A stretch of DNA of 40,170 bases from Pseudo-nitzschia pungens (lineage: Eukaryota > Bacillariophyta > Bacillariophyceae > Bacillariales > Bacillariaceae), in contig CM074764.1 in NCBI GenBank assembly GCA_037355855.1, forward strand, positions 5,071,871-5,112,040, given 5' to 3'. The notes under the pieces are model-generated. The model did no database searches. It saw only the letters and a list, made by a program, of their open reading frames with translations, and was not told the DNA's origin. This document shows, piece by piece, positions 9,739 to 18,194 of this stretch. The position numbers and the translations under genes were made by a program. Position 1 is the first letter of the stretch; each line of letters starts with the position of its first letter.

Positions 9739-9751
9739 TTACTCAAAACTA

Positions 9752-10426
9752 ATGAATTTGAATTTATTTCGTTATCTTGTCCAATTAATTGGAGATCCGG
9801 CCACAACTTTTCGAAATTTACATGAACATCAGTGTAAATGTCTGGAACAATCTTCTATTTCTAATAGACAAAAAGAAACTAAAAATGATGTCTACCTGCA
9901 AAATGAAAATAGTGTTGGTGACTGGATATCATTATCTCTAGACAAAAAAAGTTTTAAAGCTCTTGAACGTATTGAGATGAATGAAAAATTAAAGTTACCA
10001 TATGAAGGTAGACAATTATTTACTCGGTGGACACACTCTTATCCCAATTCTAATGAAATTAAATCCAAAACATTTTACATAAAGTATAAAAATGAATTAT
10101 CAGTAGTGGATAAAATTATGTTAAATAATTTTCAGAATAAATATTTTTATCATATTATTGATGACATTATCTATTCATTAAAGTCTAAAAACGTTGAGCG
10201 AGATAATTTATTAACTATTCTTTATTCACCTGTTCTTTATTTACAAAATAATTTTTCGATTGATTTTTTTGATATTTGGGTTGATGAGATTTACATTCAC
10301 CAACAGTCAAAAGTTAATAAATTTTTAACGAAAAATAGTTCCAATTTAGAACCTTTTAGTTATATAACTATTAAATTTTTGTATACAACTAAACTTCCTG
10401 TGAAGAAACCAGAACCGTTATGGTAA
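9752..10426 (+). CDS. Unrecognised 224-residue ORF inserted between rps19 and rpl22
   Basis: I do not recognise this protein. The frame stays open further upstream into rps19, but the first ATG after the rps19 stop (9752) gives a sensible start, MNLNLFRYLVQLIGDP. The body is rich in Asn, Lys, Tyr and Phe and mixed in charge, with segments such as LPYEGRQLFTRWTHSYP, KYFYHIIDDIIYSL and FFDIWVDEIYIHQQ. I see no clear membrane helix, metal site or nucleotide-binding loop. It is on the same strand as its neighbours and 66 bp before rpl22, so it is probably co-transcribed with the cluster. Codon use looks like that of its neighbours. It could be one of the poorly conserved diatom ycf proteins or a lineage-specific gene. 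Its long open frame and tight packing argue for a real gene. Confidence 0.75.
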   Translation: MNLNLFRYLVQLIGDPATTFRNLHEHQCKCLEQSSISNRQKETKNDVYLQNENSVGDWISLSLDKKSFKALERIEMNEKLKLPYEGRQLFTRWTHSYPNSNEIKSKTFYIKYKNELSVVDKIMLNNFQNKYFYHIIDDIIYSLKSKNVERDNLLTILYSPVLYLQNNFSIDFFDIWVDEIYIHQQSKVNKFLTKNSSNLEPFSYITIKFLYTTKLPVKKPEPLW

Positions 10427-10492
10427 AGTGTGAGTTTCATAAACAGAAAGTGACTTTTATAAACTAAAAATACATGTATTAACTAACTTACT

Positions 10493-10840
10493 ATGGCCAA
10501 TTCGCAATCAGTAAAAGCAGTAGCAAAATATATTCGGATGTCTCCGCATAAAATTAGACGAGTGATCGATCAAATTCGTGGTCGTTCATATCAAGAAGCA
10601 TTAATGATTTTAGAATTTTTACCTTATGATGCTGGTGGACCTATTTGGCAAGTTGTTCACTCTGCAGCTGCAAATGCAAAACATAATTATGGATTAGATA
10701 AAAAGAAATTAATTATTAATGAAATTTTTGCGGATGAAGGACCGAAATTAAAAAGAATCCGTCCTCGTGCACAAGGCCGAGCATATAAAATTTTAAAACC
10801 AACATGTCATATTACAGTGGTTATGACAGAGAACGATTAA
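10493..10840 (+). CDS. rpl22: 50S ribosomal protein L22
   Basis: A 115-residue L22, whose beta-hairpin lines the exit tunnel. Conserved parts are [20 protein letters not shown] near 13-32 and [20 protein letters not shown] near 86-105. The start ATG at 10493 precedes the expected N-terminus. It resumes the standard S10-operon order after the inserted ORF; the 66-bp gap before it is longer than most in this cluster. Confidence 0.96.
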   Translation: MANSQSVKAVAKYIRMSPHKIRRVIDQIRGRSYQEALMILEFLPYDAGGPIWQVVHSAAANAKHNYGLDKKKLIINEIFADEGPKLKRIRPRAQGRAYKILKPTCHITVVMTEND

Positions 10841-10878
10841 ATTATAAATTGATGATTTTAAATTAAAACAATTCGTAT

Positions 10879-11523
10879 ATGGGTCAAAAAACACATCCTT
10901 TAGGATTTCGATTAGGTGTCGTACAAGAGCATAAATCTGTATGGTATGCTAATTTTAATCAGTACGCTAGTATTTTAGAAGAAGATGATAAAATTCGAAC
11001 TTACATCAATACAATTTCAAGAGCAAATTATATTTCAAATGTAAAAATTTGTCGAAATGTATTGAAAGACCATATTCAATTAACTATTGAAACTGGAAAA
11101 CCAGGAATTTTAGTTGATGATATGGGTAATGGATTAAAAAATTTGTTAAAAAATCTTAAAAAGTTATTACCAGTAGGTCGTCAATTAACAATTAAAGTTT
11201 CGGAAATTGAATTTGAAGATTTAGATGCAAAACTTTTAGCTGATTTAGTTGCTAAACAATTAGAAAAACGTGTTGCTTTTAGACGTGCTACACGAACTGT
11301 GTTACAACGAGCACAACGACAAAATGTCAATGGAATTAAAATTCAAGTTTCTGGTCGATTAAACGGAGCAGAAATTGCTCGAAGCGAGTGGGTTCGTGAG
11401 GGTCGCGTACCATTACAAACTTTACGAGCAGATATTGATTATGCAACAACAGAAGCTAATACAATCTATGGCGTTTTAGGAATTAAAATTTGGCTTTTTA
11501 AAAGTGAAATTTTATCTAAATAA
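10879..11523 (+). CDS. rps3: 30S ribosomal protein S3
   Basis: A 214-residue S3 from the mRNA entry side of the small subunit. It starts MGQKTHPLGFRLGVVQEHKS, the typical plastid and bacterial N-terminus. It contains a KH-type RNA-binding segment in the first half and ends with LQTLRADIDYATTEANTIYG followed by GVLGIKIWLFK. Length is normal. It lies between rpl22 and rpl16 in the expected order. Confidence 0.97.
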   Translation: MGQKTHPLGFRLGVVQEHKSVWYANFNQYASILEEDDKIRTYINTISRANYISNVKICRNVLKDHIQLTIETGKPGILVDDMGNGLKNLLKNLKKLLPVGRQLTIKVSEIEFEDLDAKLLADLVAKQLEKRVAFRRATRTVLQRAQRQNVNGIKIQVSGRLNGAEIARSEWVREGRVPLQTLRADIDYATTEANTIYGVLGIKIWLFKSEILSK

Positions 11524-11569
11524 CTAAGATTTATTAAGACAATTTATATTTTTATTACAATAATTTGTT

Positions 11570-11986
11570 ATGTTAAGTCCAAAAAGAACAAAATATAGAA
11601 AATACCATCGTGGACGTATGCGAGGAAAAGCAACACGTGGTAATCAAATTTGCTTTGGTAGTTTTGGTTTACAAGCGTTAGAACCAAACTGGATTACCTC
11701 ACGTCAAATTGAAGCATCGCGAAGAACAATTACACGTTATACAAAACGTGGAGCAAAATTATGGATTCGTATTTTCCCCGATAAAACTGTTACAGCACGA
11801 GCGGCTGAATCACGAATGGGATCTGGTAAAGGTGCTGTAGACTATTGGGTAGCAGTAGTGAAACCGGGAACTATTATTTTTGAAATTAGTTCAGTTCCTG
11901 AAGAAGTTGCAAAAGCTGCATTAAGTTTAGCTGCTTATAAATTACCTTTAAAAACAAAATTTATTACTAAAGACAATATTAAATAA
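11570..11986 (+). CDS. rpl16: 50S ribosomal protein L16
   Basis: A 138-residue L16, which helps to position tRNA in the A site. The N-terminal block [20 protein letters not shown] is diagnostic. [20 protein letters not shown] near 72-92 and [14 protein letters not shown] complete the family pattern. There is no intron, unlike in land plants. It ends 3 bp before the rpl29 start, so these two genes are probably translated in tandem. Confidence 0.97.
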   Translation: MLSPKRTKYRKYHRGRMRGKATRGNQICFGSFGLQALEPNWITSRQIEASRRTITRYTKRGAKLWIRIFPDKTVTARAAESRMGSGKGAVDYWVAVVKPGTIIFEISSVPEEVAKAALSLAAYKLPLKTKFITKDNIK

Positions 11987-11989
11987 GCT

Positions 11990-12205
11990 ATGAGTTTACC
12001 TCAATTCACTGATATTCTTTCGCTTTCAAATGTCGAAATTTCAAAAGCGATTATTGAAACTGAAACCAAATTGTTTAATTTACGATTCAAAAAAGCGACA
12101 CGCCAAAATCTAAAATCACATGAAATAAAGTATGCAAAGCGTGAGTTAGCTCATTTAAAGACTCTTTTAACATTACGGTTAGAAAACGCAGAGCAACCAG
12201 AATAG
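11990..12205 (+). CDS. rpl29: 50S ribosomal protein L29
   Basis: A 71-residue helical protein with the usual two-helix pattern: LSNVEISKAIIETETKLFNL followed by the basic FKKATRQNLKSHE and then YAKRELAHLKTLLTLR. L29 sits next to L23 at the tunnel exit. Its position between rpl16 and rps17 is diagnostic by itself. Confidence 0.93.
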   Translation: MSLPQFTDILSLSNVEISKAIIETETKLFNLRFKKATRQNLKSHEIKYAKRELAHLKTLLTLRLENAEQPE

Positions 12206-12240
12206 ATTAATCAATAATTTGGAATTTAAGGAGTTAAAAA

Positions 12241-12495
12241 ATGCCAGTTAAACAACAAGTTGGTATTGTCGTTAGCAATAAAATGCAAAAGACGATTGTA
12301 GTTAAAATTGAAAATAGATATCCTCATCCAATTTACTCTAAAACGTTAGTCAAAACTAAAAAATATTTAGCACATGATGAGCTAGAAAAATGTAATATTG
12401 GAGATCAAGTATTAGTTCAAGAATGTCGCCCATTAAGTAAAAGAAAACGTTGGAAGTTAGTTGAAATTCTTTCAAAATCATCGTTAATCAGTTAA
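12241..12495 (+). CDS. rps17: 30S ribosomal protein S17
   Basis: An 84-residue OB-fold protein that binds 16S rRNA. Conserved elements are [19 protein letters not shown] near 8-26, [10 protein letters not shown] and [20 protein letters not shown] in the second half. AAGGAG about 8 nt upstream gives a clear ribosome-binding site. The order rpl29-rps17-rpl14 is standard. Confidence 0.96.
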   Translation: MPVKQQVGIVVSNKMQKTIVVKIENRYPHPIYSKTLVKTKKYLAHDELEKCNIGDQVLVQECRPLSKRKRWKLVEILSKSSLIS

Positions 12496-12505
12496 ATAGT
12501 ATTTT

Positions 12506-12871
12506 ATGATTTATCCTCAAACAATTTTAACCGTAGCTGATAACACAGGTGCGAAAAAAGTTATGTGTATTCGAATATTAGGTGGAAATAAAAAATATGC
12601 TGAAATCGGTGATACTATTATTGCCGTTGTGAAAGAAGCAATTCCAAATATGCCTATTAAACGTTCTGATGTAGTTAGAGCAGTTATTGTAAGAACTAAA
12701 AAAACTATCCGTCGACCAGATGGAATGTATATTAGATTTGATGATAATGCTGCAGTAATTGTAAATCCTGAAAATAATCCTCGTGGTACTAGAGTCTTTG
12801 GACCTGTCGCGCGTGAAATTCGTGATAAGAATCTTTCAAAAATTGTTTCATTAGCTCCGGAGGTTTTATAA
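12506..12871 (+). CDS. rpl14: 50S ribosomal protein L14
   Basis: A 121-residue L14 from the subunit interface. It begins [20 protein letters not shown] and contains [19 protein letters not shown] and [18 protein letters not shown], all hallmarks of the family. The stop codon TAA directly abuts the rpl24 start, and the rpl24 ribosome-binding site GGAGG lies within the last codons of rpl14. Confidence 0.97.
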   Translation: MIYPQTILTVADNTGAKKVMCIRILGGNKKYAEIGDTIIAVVKEAIPNMPIKRSDVVRAVIVRTKKTIRRPDGMYIRFDDNAAVIVNPENNPRGTRVFGPVAREIRDKNLSKIVSLAPEVL

Positions 12872-13105
12872 ATGGCACAAAAGCAAAAACTTCATGTAAA
12901 AGTTGGTGATCAGGTAACTATTATTTCTGGTTTTTATAAAAATGAAACTGGCGAAGTTATTAAAGTAGATCGCAAAAATAAAAAAGTTACTGTTCAAGGA
13001 ATTAATTTAAAATTCAAACATGTGAAACCAACTACTGAGAATGAAATCGGTGAAATTAAACAATTTGAAGCTCCGATTGATCATTCTAATGTAAAAATAA
13101 ATTAA
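12872..13105 (+). CDS. rpl24: 50S ribosomal protein L24
   Basis: A 77-residue L24, an assembly initiator, with the KOW motif KVGDQVTIISGFYKNETGEV in the first third and KHVKPTTENEIGEIKQFEAP towards the end. It begins immediately after the rpl14 stop with no spacer. It is somewhat shorter than the bacterial protein of about 100 residues, as expected for plastids. Confidence 0.95.
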   Translation: MAQKQKLHVKVGDQVTIISGFYKNETGEVIKVDRKNKKVTVQGINLKFKHVKPTTENEIGEIKQFEAPIDHSNVKIN

Positions 13106-13117
13106 AAAGAATTTAAT

Positions 13118-13834
13118 ATGCTAAATCAACATTCACTAGAAGAAATTGGTGATATTCATAATCTATTGGAAGATATCAAAAAAGAATATGAAGAAGGTAT
13201 TAAACCAATTTTAATCAATAATAGTCCTTCTCGATTTAAAAATCCTCATACAGTTCCAAAATTAAAAAAAATTCAAATTAATCGCGGTCTTGGCTTAGCA
13301 GCACAAAATACAAGTATTTTGAAAAAAAATATTGAAGAATTTGAAAAAATTAGTGGCCAAAAACCAATTATCACACGATCTAAAAAAGCCATCGCTGGAT
13401 TTAAAATTCGTGAAAATATGGAATTAGGTTTAAGTGTGACTTTACGTGGCGAAAAGATGTATGCTTTTTTAACAAAATTATTATTCTTCACATTCGCTCA
13501 AATTCGTGATTTCCGTGGTTTATCATTAAGAAGTTTTGATAAAGCTGGAAATTATACATTTGGTTTAAAGGAACAATTAATTTTCCCAGAAATCAATTAT
13601 GATGATGTGGATCAAGCACGAGGATGTACAATTACGATTGTTTTAGAACACTCTTCTCCAAAATACCAATCAACATCAATGGATAAAATTTTAAATGGAA
13701 TGATTCTTTTCAAGTTCTTACGTTTTCCATTAAATGACTGTGGTTATTATGACAAATATTCTTCATATTCAGAAGTTAGTCAAGTTTGGGATCGCAAGAG
13801 ACATTTAAAACGAAAACGTTGGTCACAAGAATAA
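13118..13834 (+). CDS. rpl5: 50S ribosomal protein L5
   Basis: A 238-residue L5, which binds 5S rRNA in the central protuberance. The core includes [53 protein letters not shown] and [15 protein letters not shown]. It is longer than bacterial L5 (about 180 residues) because of an N-terminal extension of roughly 35 residues and a basic C-terminal tail that ends KRKRWSQE. Such extensions are common in red-lineage plastids. The stop lies 29 bp before the rps8 start. Confidence 0.96.
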   Translation: MLNQHSLEEIGDIHNLLEDIKKEYEEGIKPILINNSPSRFKNPHTVPKLKKIQINRGLGLAAQNTSILKKNIEEFEKISGQKPIITRSKKAIAGFKIRENMELGLSVTLRGEKMYAFLTKLLFFTFAQIRDFRGLSLRSFDKAGNYTFGLKEQLIFPEINYDDVDQARGCTITIVLEHSSPKYQSTSMDKILNGMILFKFLRFPLNDCGYYDKYSSYSEVSQVWDRKRHLKRKRWSQE

Positions 13835-13863
13835 ATAAAACTATATTTGATAAGGAGAAAATT

Positions 13864-14262
13864 GTGGTAACAGATACGATTTCAGATATGTTAACAAGAA
13901 TTCGCAATGCTACTATGGTAAAACATCAAATTGTTCAGATTCCTGTTACAAAGATGTCAGTAGCAATTGCAAATATTTTAAAAGAAGAAGGTTTTATTGT
14001 AGATTTTGAAGATTACCAAGAAGATAATAAAAAATTCTTATTACTTTTCTTAAAATACTCAGGAAAATCTAGAAAATCTGTAATTAATAAAATTAAACGT
14101 GTAAGTAAGCCAGGATTACGTGTTTATGCAAATTCAAAAGAATTACCAAAAGTTCTAGATAACTTAGGAATTGCAATTATGTCTACATCAAAAGGCGTAA
14201 TGACAAATCTAAAAGCAAAGGAGCTTGGGATTGGTGGTGAAGTATTATGTTATATTTGGTAA
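13864..14262 (+). CDS. rps8: 30S ribosomal protein S8
   Basis: A 132-residue S8, a central-domain 16S rRNA binder. The frame is open from inside rpl5, but the GTG at 13864 is chosen as start: AGGAG at 13853-13857 lies 6 nt before it, and the protein then begins [20 protein letters not shown], the normal N-terminus. The C-terminal signature [20 protein letters not shown] is present. Confidence 0.95.
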   Translation: MVTDTISDMLTRIRNATMVKHQIVQIPVTKMSVAIANILKEEGFIVDFEDYQEDNKKFLLLFLKYSGKSRKSVINKIKRVSKPGLRVYANSKELPKVLDNLGIAIMSTSKGVMTNLKAKELGIGGEVLCYIW

Positions 14263-14278
14263 ATAAGGAGTTTCAAAA

Positions 14279-14815
14279 ATGTCACGAATAGGAAAATTAC
14301 CAATTATTATACCTGCAAATGTTGATGTAAATTGGAACGGTGAAGTAATTGTCGTAAAAGGTAAATTTGGAACGTTAGAAACGACAATTCCTCAAACGAT
14401 TGATATTCAACAAAATGAAAATACCTTAACCGTTAGTTTAAAAAATGAAACTCGTAGTCTTCGTTCTATGCATGGCTTATATAGAACATTAATCAACAAC
14501 ATGGTGATTGGAGTTTCAGAACAATTTGAATTAACGTTAATTTTGAAAGGTGTTGGGTATCGAGCAGCTGTTCAAGGAAAAGAAATTGTTTTAAATTTAG
14601 GTTATAGTCACCCTGTTAACATTGATATTCCAGAAGCGGTTTCAGTGGAAGTTGTTCAAAATACGACAATCAATTTAAAATCATGTGATAAAGAATTATT
14701 AGGTTTATTTGCTTCTAATATCAGATCTTGGAGACAACCAGAACCTTATAAGGGAAAAGGAATTCTTTATAAAAATGAACAAATTCTTCGTAAAGCTGGA
14801 AAAGCTGGAAAATAA
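14279..14815 (+). CDS. rpl6: 50S ribosomal protein L6
   Basis: A 178-residue L6 with the family start MSRIGKLPIIIPANVDV, the internal LRSMHGLYRTLINNMVIGVS, and the C-terminal signature RQPEPYKGKGILYKNE near 152-167. An AAGGAG-type site precedes it. rpl18 follows only after 127 bp, by far the largest gap in this part of the cluster, and that gap has odd sequence (see separate entry). Confidence 0.97.
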   Translation: MSRIGKLPIIIPANVDVNWNGEVIVVKGKFGTLETTIPQTIDIQQNENTLTVSLKNETRSLRSMHGLYRTLINNMVIGVSEQFELTLILKGVGYRAAVQGKEIVLNLGYSHPVNIDIPEAVSVEVVQNTTINLKSCDKELLGLFASNIRSWRQPEPYKGKGILYKNEQILRKAGKAGK

Positions 14816-14823
14816 CATATTGA

Positions 14824-14880
14824 TTTAAATTGCCAAGCTACCAGCTGTCTCCAGCCCTCCGGTAATTGCGGTAATTTAAA
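14824..14880 (+). repeat. GC-richer stem-loop and tandem repeat in the rpl6-rpl18 spacer
   Basis: The arms TTTAAATTGCC (14824-14834) and GGTAATTTAAA (14870-14880) pair over 11 bp with one G-T wobble. The loop contains AGCT-ACC-AGCT and a pyrimidine-rich CTGTCTCCAGCCCTCC stretch. Two 9-base copies, CGGTAATTG and CGGTAATTT, lie side by side at 14860-14877. The content is unlike the AT-rich spacers around it. No gene is visible in it. Confidence 0.6.
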
Positions 14881-14942
14881 CCAATAAACTTTGCTAATTT
14901 TTTAGTGAATTCTCAAAATTTTAACTTAAACCCCACAAAATT

Positions 14943-15350
14943 ATGAAACTTTCTAGACGGACTTTATTAAAATTAAAAAACAAAAACAAAAAATTAAAAC
15001 CTAATAAATATAGAAAATTGAAACGTGAAGCATTACGTGGAAATATTAAAGGTACAGTAGACCGTCCACGTTTATCGGTTTACCGTTCTAATGAGAATAT
15101 TTATGCACAAATTATTGATGATACGACATCAAAAACTTTATTAACTTGTTCTACATTAGATCGTTCCATTAAACTTACCTTATCGACTGGCCGTACATGT
15201 GACGCATCTAGATTGATAGGAGAAAAATTAGCTGAACTGAGTTTAAAACAAAACATTACAAAAATTGTTTTTGATCGTGGTCCTTACTTATATCATGGTC
15301 GTATCAAAGCTTTAGCAGATGGAGCAAGAGCAGGTGGATTAAAATTTTAA
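14943..15350 (+). CDS. rpl18: 50S ribosomal protein L18
   Basis: A 135-residue L18, a 5S rRNA-binding protein. The conserved core is [20 protein letters not shown] near 40-59, then [22 protein letters not shown] and the ending [19 protein letters not shown]. The very basic N-terminal stretch of about 35 residues, rich in Lys, is longer than in bacteria. The ATG at 14943 is the first in frame after the unusual spacer. Confidence 0.95.
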   Translation: MKLSRRTLLKLKNKNKKLKPNKYRKLKREALRGNIKGTVDRPRLSVYRSNENIYAQIIDDTTSKTLLTCSTLDRSIKLTLSTGRTCDASRLIGEKLAELSLKQNITKIVFDRGPYLYHGRIKALADGARAGGLKF

Positions 15351-15386
15351 CTTTAAAATTTATACAATATAGATCAATTAAATGTT

Positions 15387-15911
15387 ATGAGTGATAGTAG
15401 TACTGATTTAAGAAAACAACGTAGAGCAAAACAAAATTCACGTCGTCAGCCAAAATTTGTTGAACGATTAATTAAAATTAGTCGAGTTTCAAAAGTAACA
15501 AAAGGTGGGAAGAAACTAAGTTTCCGTGCCATTGTTGTAATTGGTGATGAAAATGGAAAAGTTGGTGTTGGTGTTGCAAAGGCAGATGATGTAGTAAATG
15601 CTTTTAAAAAAGCAAAGGCAGATGGTCATAAGAATTTAATTGAATTACCAATTACAAAATCATTAAGTATTCCACATAATGTTGTTGGAAATTATGGAGC
15701 TTGTAAGGTAATTATGAGACCATCGATTGAGGGTTCGGGGGTAATTGCAGGTGGAGCGGTTAGAATCGTATTAGAAGTTGCAGGTGTTAAAAATGTCATT
15801 GCAAAACAGTTAGGTTCTAATAATTTATTAAATAATGCTAGAGCATCTATTTGTGCTTTACAAAATTTAACAACGCAGGCACAAGTGTCAAAAGTCCGAG
15901 ACTTAAATTAA
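15387..15911 (+). CDS. rps5: 30S ribosomal protein S5
   Basis: A 174-residue S5, involved in decoding accuracy. The double-stranded RNA-binding-like N-domain includes ERLIKISRVSKVTKGGKKLS and VGVGVAKADDVVNAFKKAK. The C-domain has MRPSIEGSGVIAGGAVRIVL and LGSNNLLNNARASI. Length and order (rpl18-rps5-secY) are standard. Confidence 0.97.
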   Translation: MSDSSTDLRKQRRAKQNSRRQPKFVERLIKISRVSKVTKGGKKLSFRAIVVIGDENGKVGVGVAKADDVVNAFKKAKADGHKNLIELPITKSLSIPHNVVGNYGACKVIMRPSIEGSGVIAGGAVRIVLEVAGVKNVIAKQLGSNNLLNNARASICALQNLTTQAQVSKVRDLN

Positions 15912-15942
15912 AAATAATTTATAAAATTTAAAAAAATAAACT

Positions 15943-17208
15943 GTGAGAATTAAATTTAGTTTTCAGCTTCTAAAAGCTTTATTACCACGTATTTTAATTA
16001 CGTTTATAATCCTCCTATTTATTCGAGCTGGTACCTTTCTTCCAGTTCCTGGAATTGATCACAATGAATTAGCAGCTGCAATTCAACAAAATTTAGTTGC
16101 TAAAAATTTAATACGTACATTTTTAGGAGATAAGATTATTATTATTGGGTTATTTACTTTAAATATTTTCCCAGCAATTAATGCAACAATTATTCTTCAA
16201 TTTCTGATTGGTTTTTCTCCACAATTAGCTAAATTACAAAAAGAAGGAGATTTTCAAGGTCGACGTGAAATCAGTCGTTTAACGCGAAATATTACAGTAA
16301 TTTTAGCAATTATTCAAAGTATTGGACTTACTCTTTATCTTCGTCCAATATTATTTGATTGGAATCTAATTCTAGCAAGTCAAATTGTTATCTGGTTAAC
16401 TGCTGGAGCTATGATTGTCTTATGGTTAAGTGAAGTAATTACAGATTATGGATTAGGAAATGGTACTTCTGTATTAGTGTATATCAATATTGTTTCAAAT
16501 TTACCAAATCTTATTGATAAGATTGTTAATGAAAATCGTGACAATACTGCCGTTCTTTCAGTTATGTCAATGGTTGGACTTGTAAGTTTAATCTTATTTG
16601 CCCTTTATGCTATCGTATTACTACAAAATTCTACTCTTATTATTAACTTAATTTCGTCAAAGCGTTTAAGTCGTAGTTCAGCAGAATATGAACGTTCGTC
16701 TGGGAAGAAAAAAAGTCGAAGTTATCTCCCATTACGCTTTAATCAAGCGGGTGTAATGCCTATTATTTTGACAACTAGTTTTTTAGTAATTCCGAATTAT
16801 TTAATTAATTTAGGTGTATTCCAATCCTTAAATTTCCTTACCGATTTTAAATGGGTTTACTGGATCGGTTATTTTGTTTTAATTTTAGCCTTTAGTTCAT
16901 TTTACTCATCAATTGTTTTAAATCCAAAAGATATTTCGGATCAATTACAAAAATCAGCAGTTAAAATTCCAGGTGTTCGACCAGGCGTTCAAACAATATT
17001 TTACTTAAAACAAGAAATTCAAAGAATTACATTAATGGGTGCAACATTACTTGCATTCATAACAATTGTGCCTAATTTTATTGAATCTACTTTAAACATT
17101 ACAAGTTTAAGTGGATTAAGTACCACATCTTTTTTAATTCTAGGTGGTGTAATTTTAGATTTAAAACGTGAAATTAGTAACATTTACTACTCAGAGATTT
17201 ATCGATAA
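15943..17208 (+). CDS. secY: Preprotein translocase subunit SecY
   Basis: A 421-residue thylakoid translocase channel protein with about ten hydrophobic segments, starting LLKALLPRILITFIILLFIR. Conserved features are VPGIDHNELA near 35-44, FPAINATIILQFLIGFSP near 72-90, RFNQAGVMPIILTTSF near 265-280 and IPGVRPGVQT near 345. The start is GTG at 15943, which gives the expected short cytosolic N-terminus. It partners with SecG, encoded at 28058. It sits in the spc-type part of the cluster between rps5 and rpl36, as in bacteria. Confidence 0.96.
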   Translation: MRIKFSFQLLKALLPRILITFIILLFIRAGTFLPVPGIDHNELAAAIQQNLVAKNLIRTFLGDKIIIIGLFTLNIFPAINATIILQFLIGFSPQLAKLQKEGDFQGRREISRLTRNITVILAIIQSIGLTLYLRPILFDWNLILASQIVIWLTAGAMIVLWLSEVITDYGLGNGTSVLVYINIVSNLPNLIDKIVNENRDNTAVLSVMSMVGLVSLILFALYAIVLLQNSTLIINLISSKRLSRSSAEYERSSGKKKSRSYLPLRFNQAGVMPIILTTSFLVIPNYLINLGVFQSLNFLTDFKWVYWIGYFVLILAFSSFYSSIVLNPKDISDQLQKSAVKIPGVRPGVQTIFYLKQEIQRITLMGATLLAFITIVPNFIESTLNITSLSGLSTTSFLILGGVILDLKREISNIYYSEIYR

Positions 17209-17237
17209 AATAAAAATAATTATTTAAAAATTAAACA

Positions 17238-17351
17238 ATGAAAGTTCGCCCTTCCGTAAAAAAAATGTGTGACAAATGTCGTGTAATTAAACGTCATGGT
17301 AAAATTATGGTAATTTGTCCAAATCCGAAACACAAACAACGTCAAGGATAA
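17238..17351 (+). CDS. rpl36: 50S ribosomal protein L36
   Basis: A 37-residue zinc-ribbon protein, [20 protein letters not shown] at its start. The metal ligands C11, C14, C27 and H32 are all present (MCDKC, ICPNPKH). It ends in KQRQG as usual. It lies between secY and rps13, its conserved site. Confidence 0.96.
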   Translation: MKVRPSVKKMCDKCRVIKRHGKIMVICPNPKHKQRQG

Positions 17352-17372
17352 TAGTATAAAGGAGTTTATAAA

Positions 17373-17744
17373 ATGGTAAGATTAGTTGGTGTTGATTTAC
17401 CCAGAAATAAAAAAATTGCATACGCCTTAACTTATATTCATGGAATCGGTCTAACGTCGGCAAAAAACATTGTTGAAATTGCCGATATTGATTTTGATAC
17501 CCGTGTTTATGATTTAACAACAGAACAAGCAGTAGCTTTACGTCAAACGTTAGAAGATAGTGATTTAAAATTAGAAGGTGACTTAAGAAGATTTAATGGT
17601 TTAAATATTAAACGATTAAATGAAATTAATTGTCATCGCGGAAAAAGACATCGAAATAGTTTACCTGTTCGAGGTCAACGAACTCGAACAAATGCACGTA
17701 GTAGACGTGGAGTTAAAAAGACTGTTACAGGTAAAAAGAAATAA
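17373..17744 (+). CDS. rps13: 30S ribosomal protein S13
   Basis: A 123-residue S13 of the small-subunit head. It has VRLVGVDLPRNKKIAYALTY at the start, IHGIGLTSAKNIV with the helix-hairpin-helix motif, and the basic tail RHRNSLPVRGQRTRTNARSR ending KKTVTGKKK. AAAGGAG about 11 nt upstream is a good ribosome-binding site. Confidence 0.97.
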   Translation: MVRLVGVDLPRNKKIAYALTYIHGIGLTSAKNIVEIADIDFDTRVYDLTTEQAVALRQTLEDSDLKLEGDLRRFNGLNIKRLNEINCHRGKRHRNSLPVRGQRTRTNARSRRGVKKTVTGKKK

Positions 17745-17780
17745 TTTTATACTAGCATTGGATTTATTTGAAATTTTTAT

Positions 17781-18173
17781 ATGCCAAAAACAACTAGAAA
17801 ATCAACAATTAGAAAAGACAAAAGTAATTTAAGAAATGGTGTTGTTCATATTCAATCAACGTTTAACAATACCATTGTAACTATTACGAATCCAAATGGT
17901 GATACCCTTTCATGGGCATCAGCTGGAAGTTCAGGATTTAAAGGTGCACGAAAAAGTACTCCATTTGCTGCACAAACTGCTGCTGAAAAAGCAGCCATTG
18001 ATGCAGTAAGTATCGGACTAAAAAGTGTAGATATTTTAGTAAAAGGACAAGGATCAGGTCGTGAAACTGCAATCAGAGCCATTGAAGGGGCAGGATTAGA
18101 AATTACATCAATTCAAGATATCACATCTGTTCCACATAATGGATGTCGACCTCCTAAACGTCGTCGCGTTTAG
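17781..18173 (+). CDS. rps11: 30S ribosomal protein S11
   Basis: A 130-residue S11 from the platform of the small subunit. Diagnostic segments are [20 protein letters not shown] near 20-39, [37 protein letters not shown] and the end [13 protein letters not shown]. It precedes rpoA as in the bacterial alpha operon. Confidence 0.98.
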   Translation: MPKTTRKSTIRKDKSNLRNGVVHIQSTFNNTIVTITNPNGDTLSWASAGSSGFKGARKSTPFAAQTAAEKAAIDAVSIGLKSVDILVKGQGSGRETAIRAIEGAGLEITSIQDITSVPHNGCRPPKRRRV

Positions 18174-18194
18174 AATTTAGTTTTAAAAAATCAA

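Noticed and set aside
9680..9751. Upstream extension of the unknown ORF into rps19
   Set aside because: This part overlaps the conserved S19 C-terminus in another frame; the first ATG after the rps19 stop is a better start.
13786..13863. N-terminal extension of rps8 into rpl5
   Set aside because: The extension is not S8 sequence and the GTG at 13864 has a good ribosome-binding site and the normal N-terminus.
14816..14942. tmRNA or signal-recognition RNA in the rpl6-rpl18 spacer
   Set aside because: Neither the tRNA-like ends of tmRNA nor the conserved SRP RNA core could be found.
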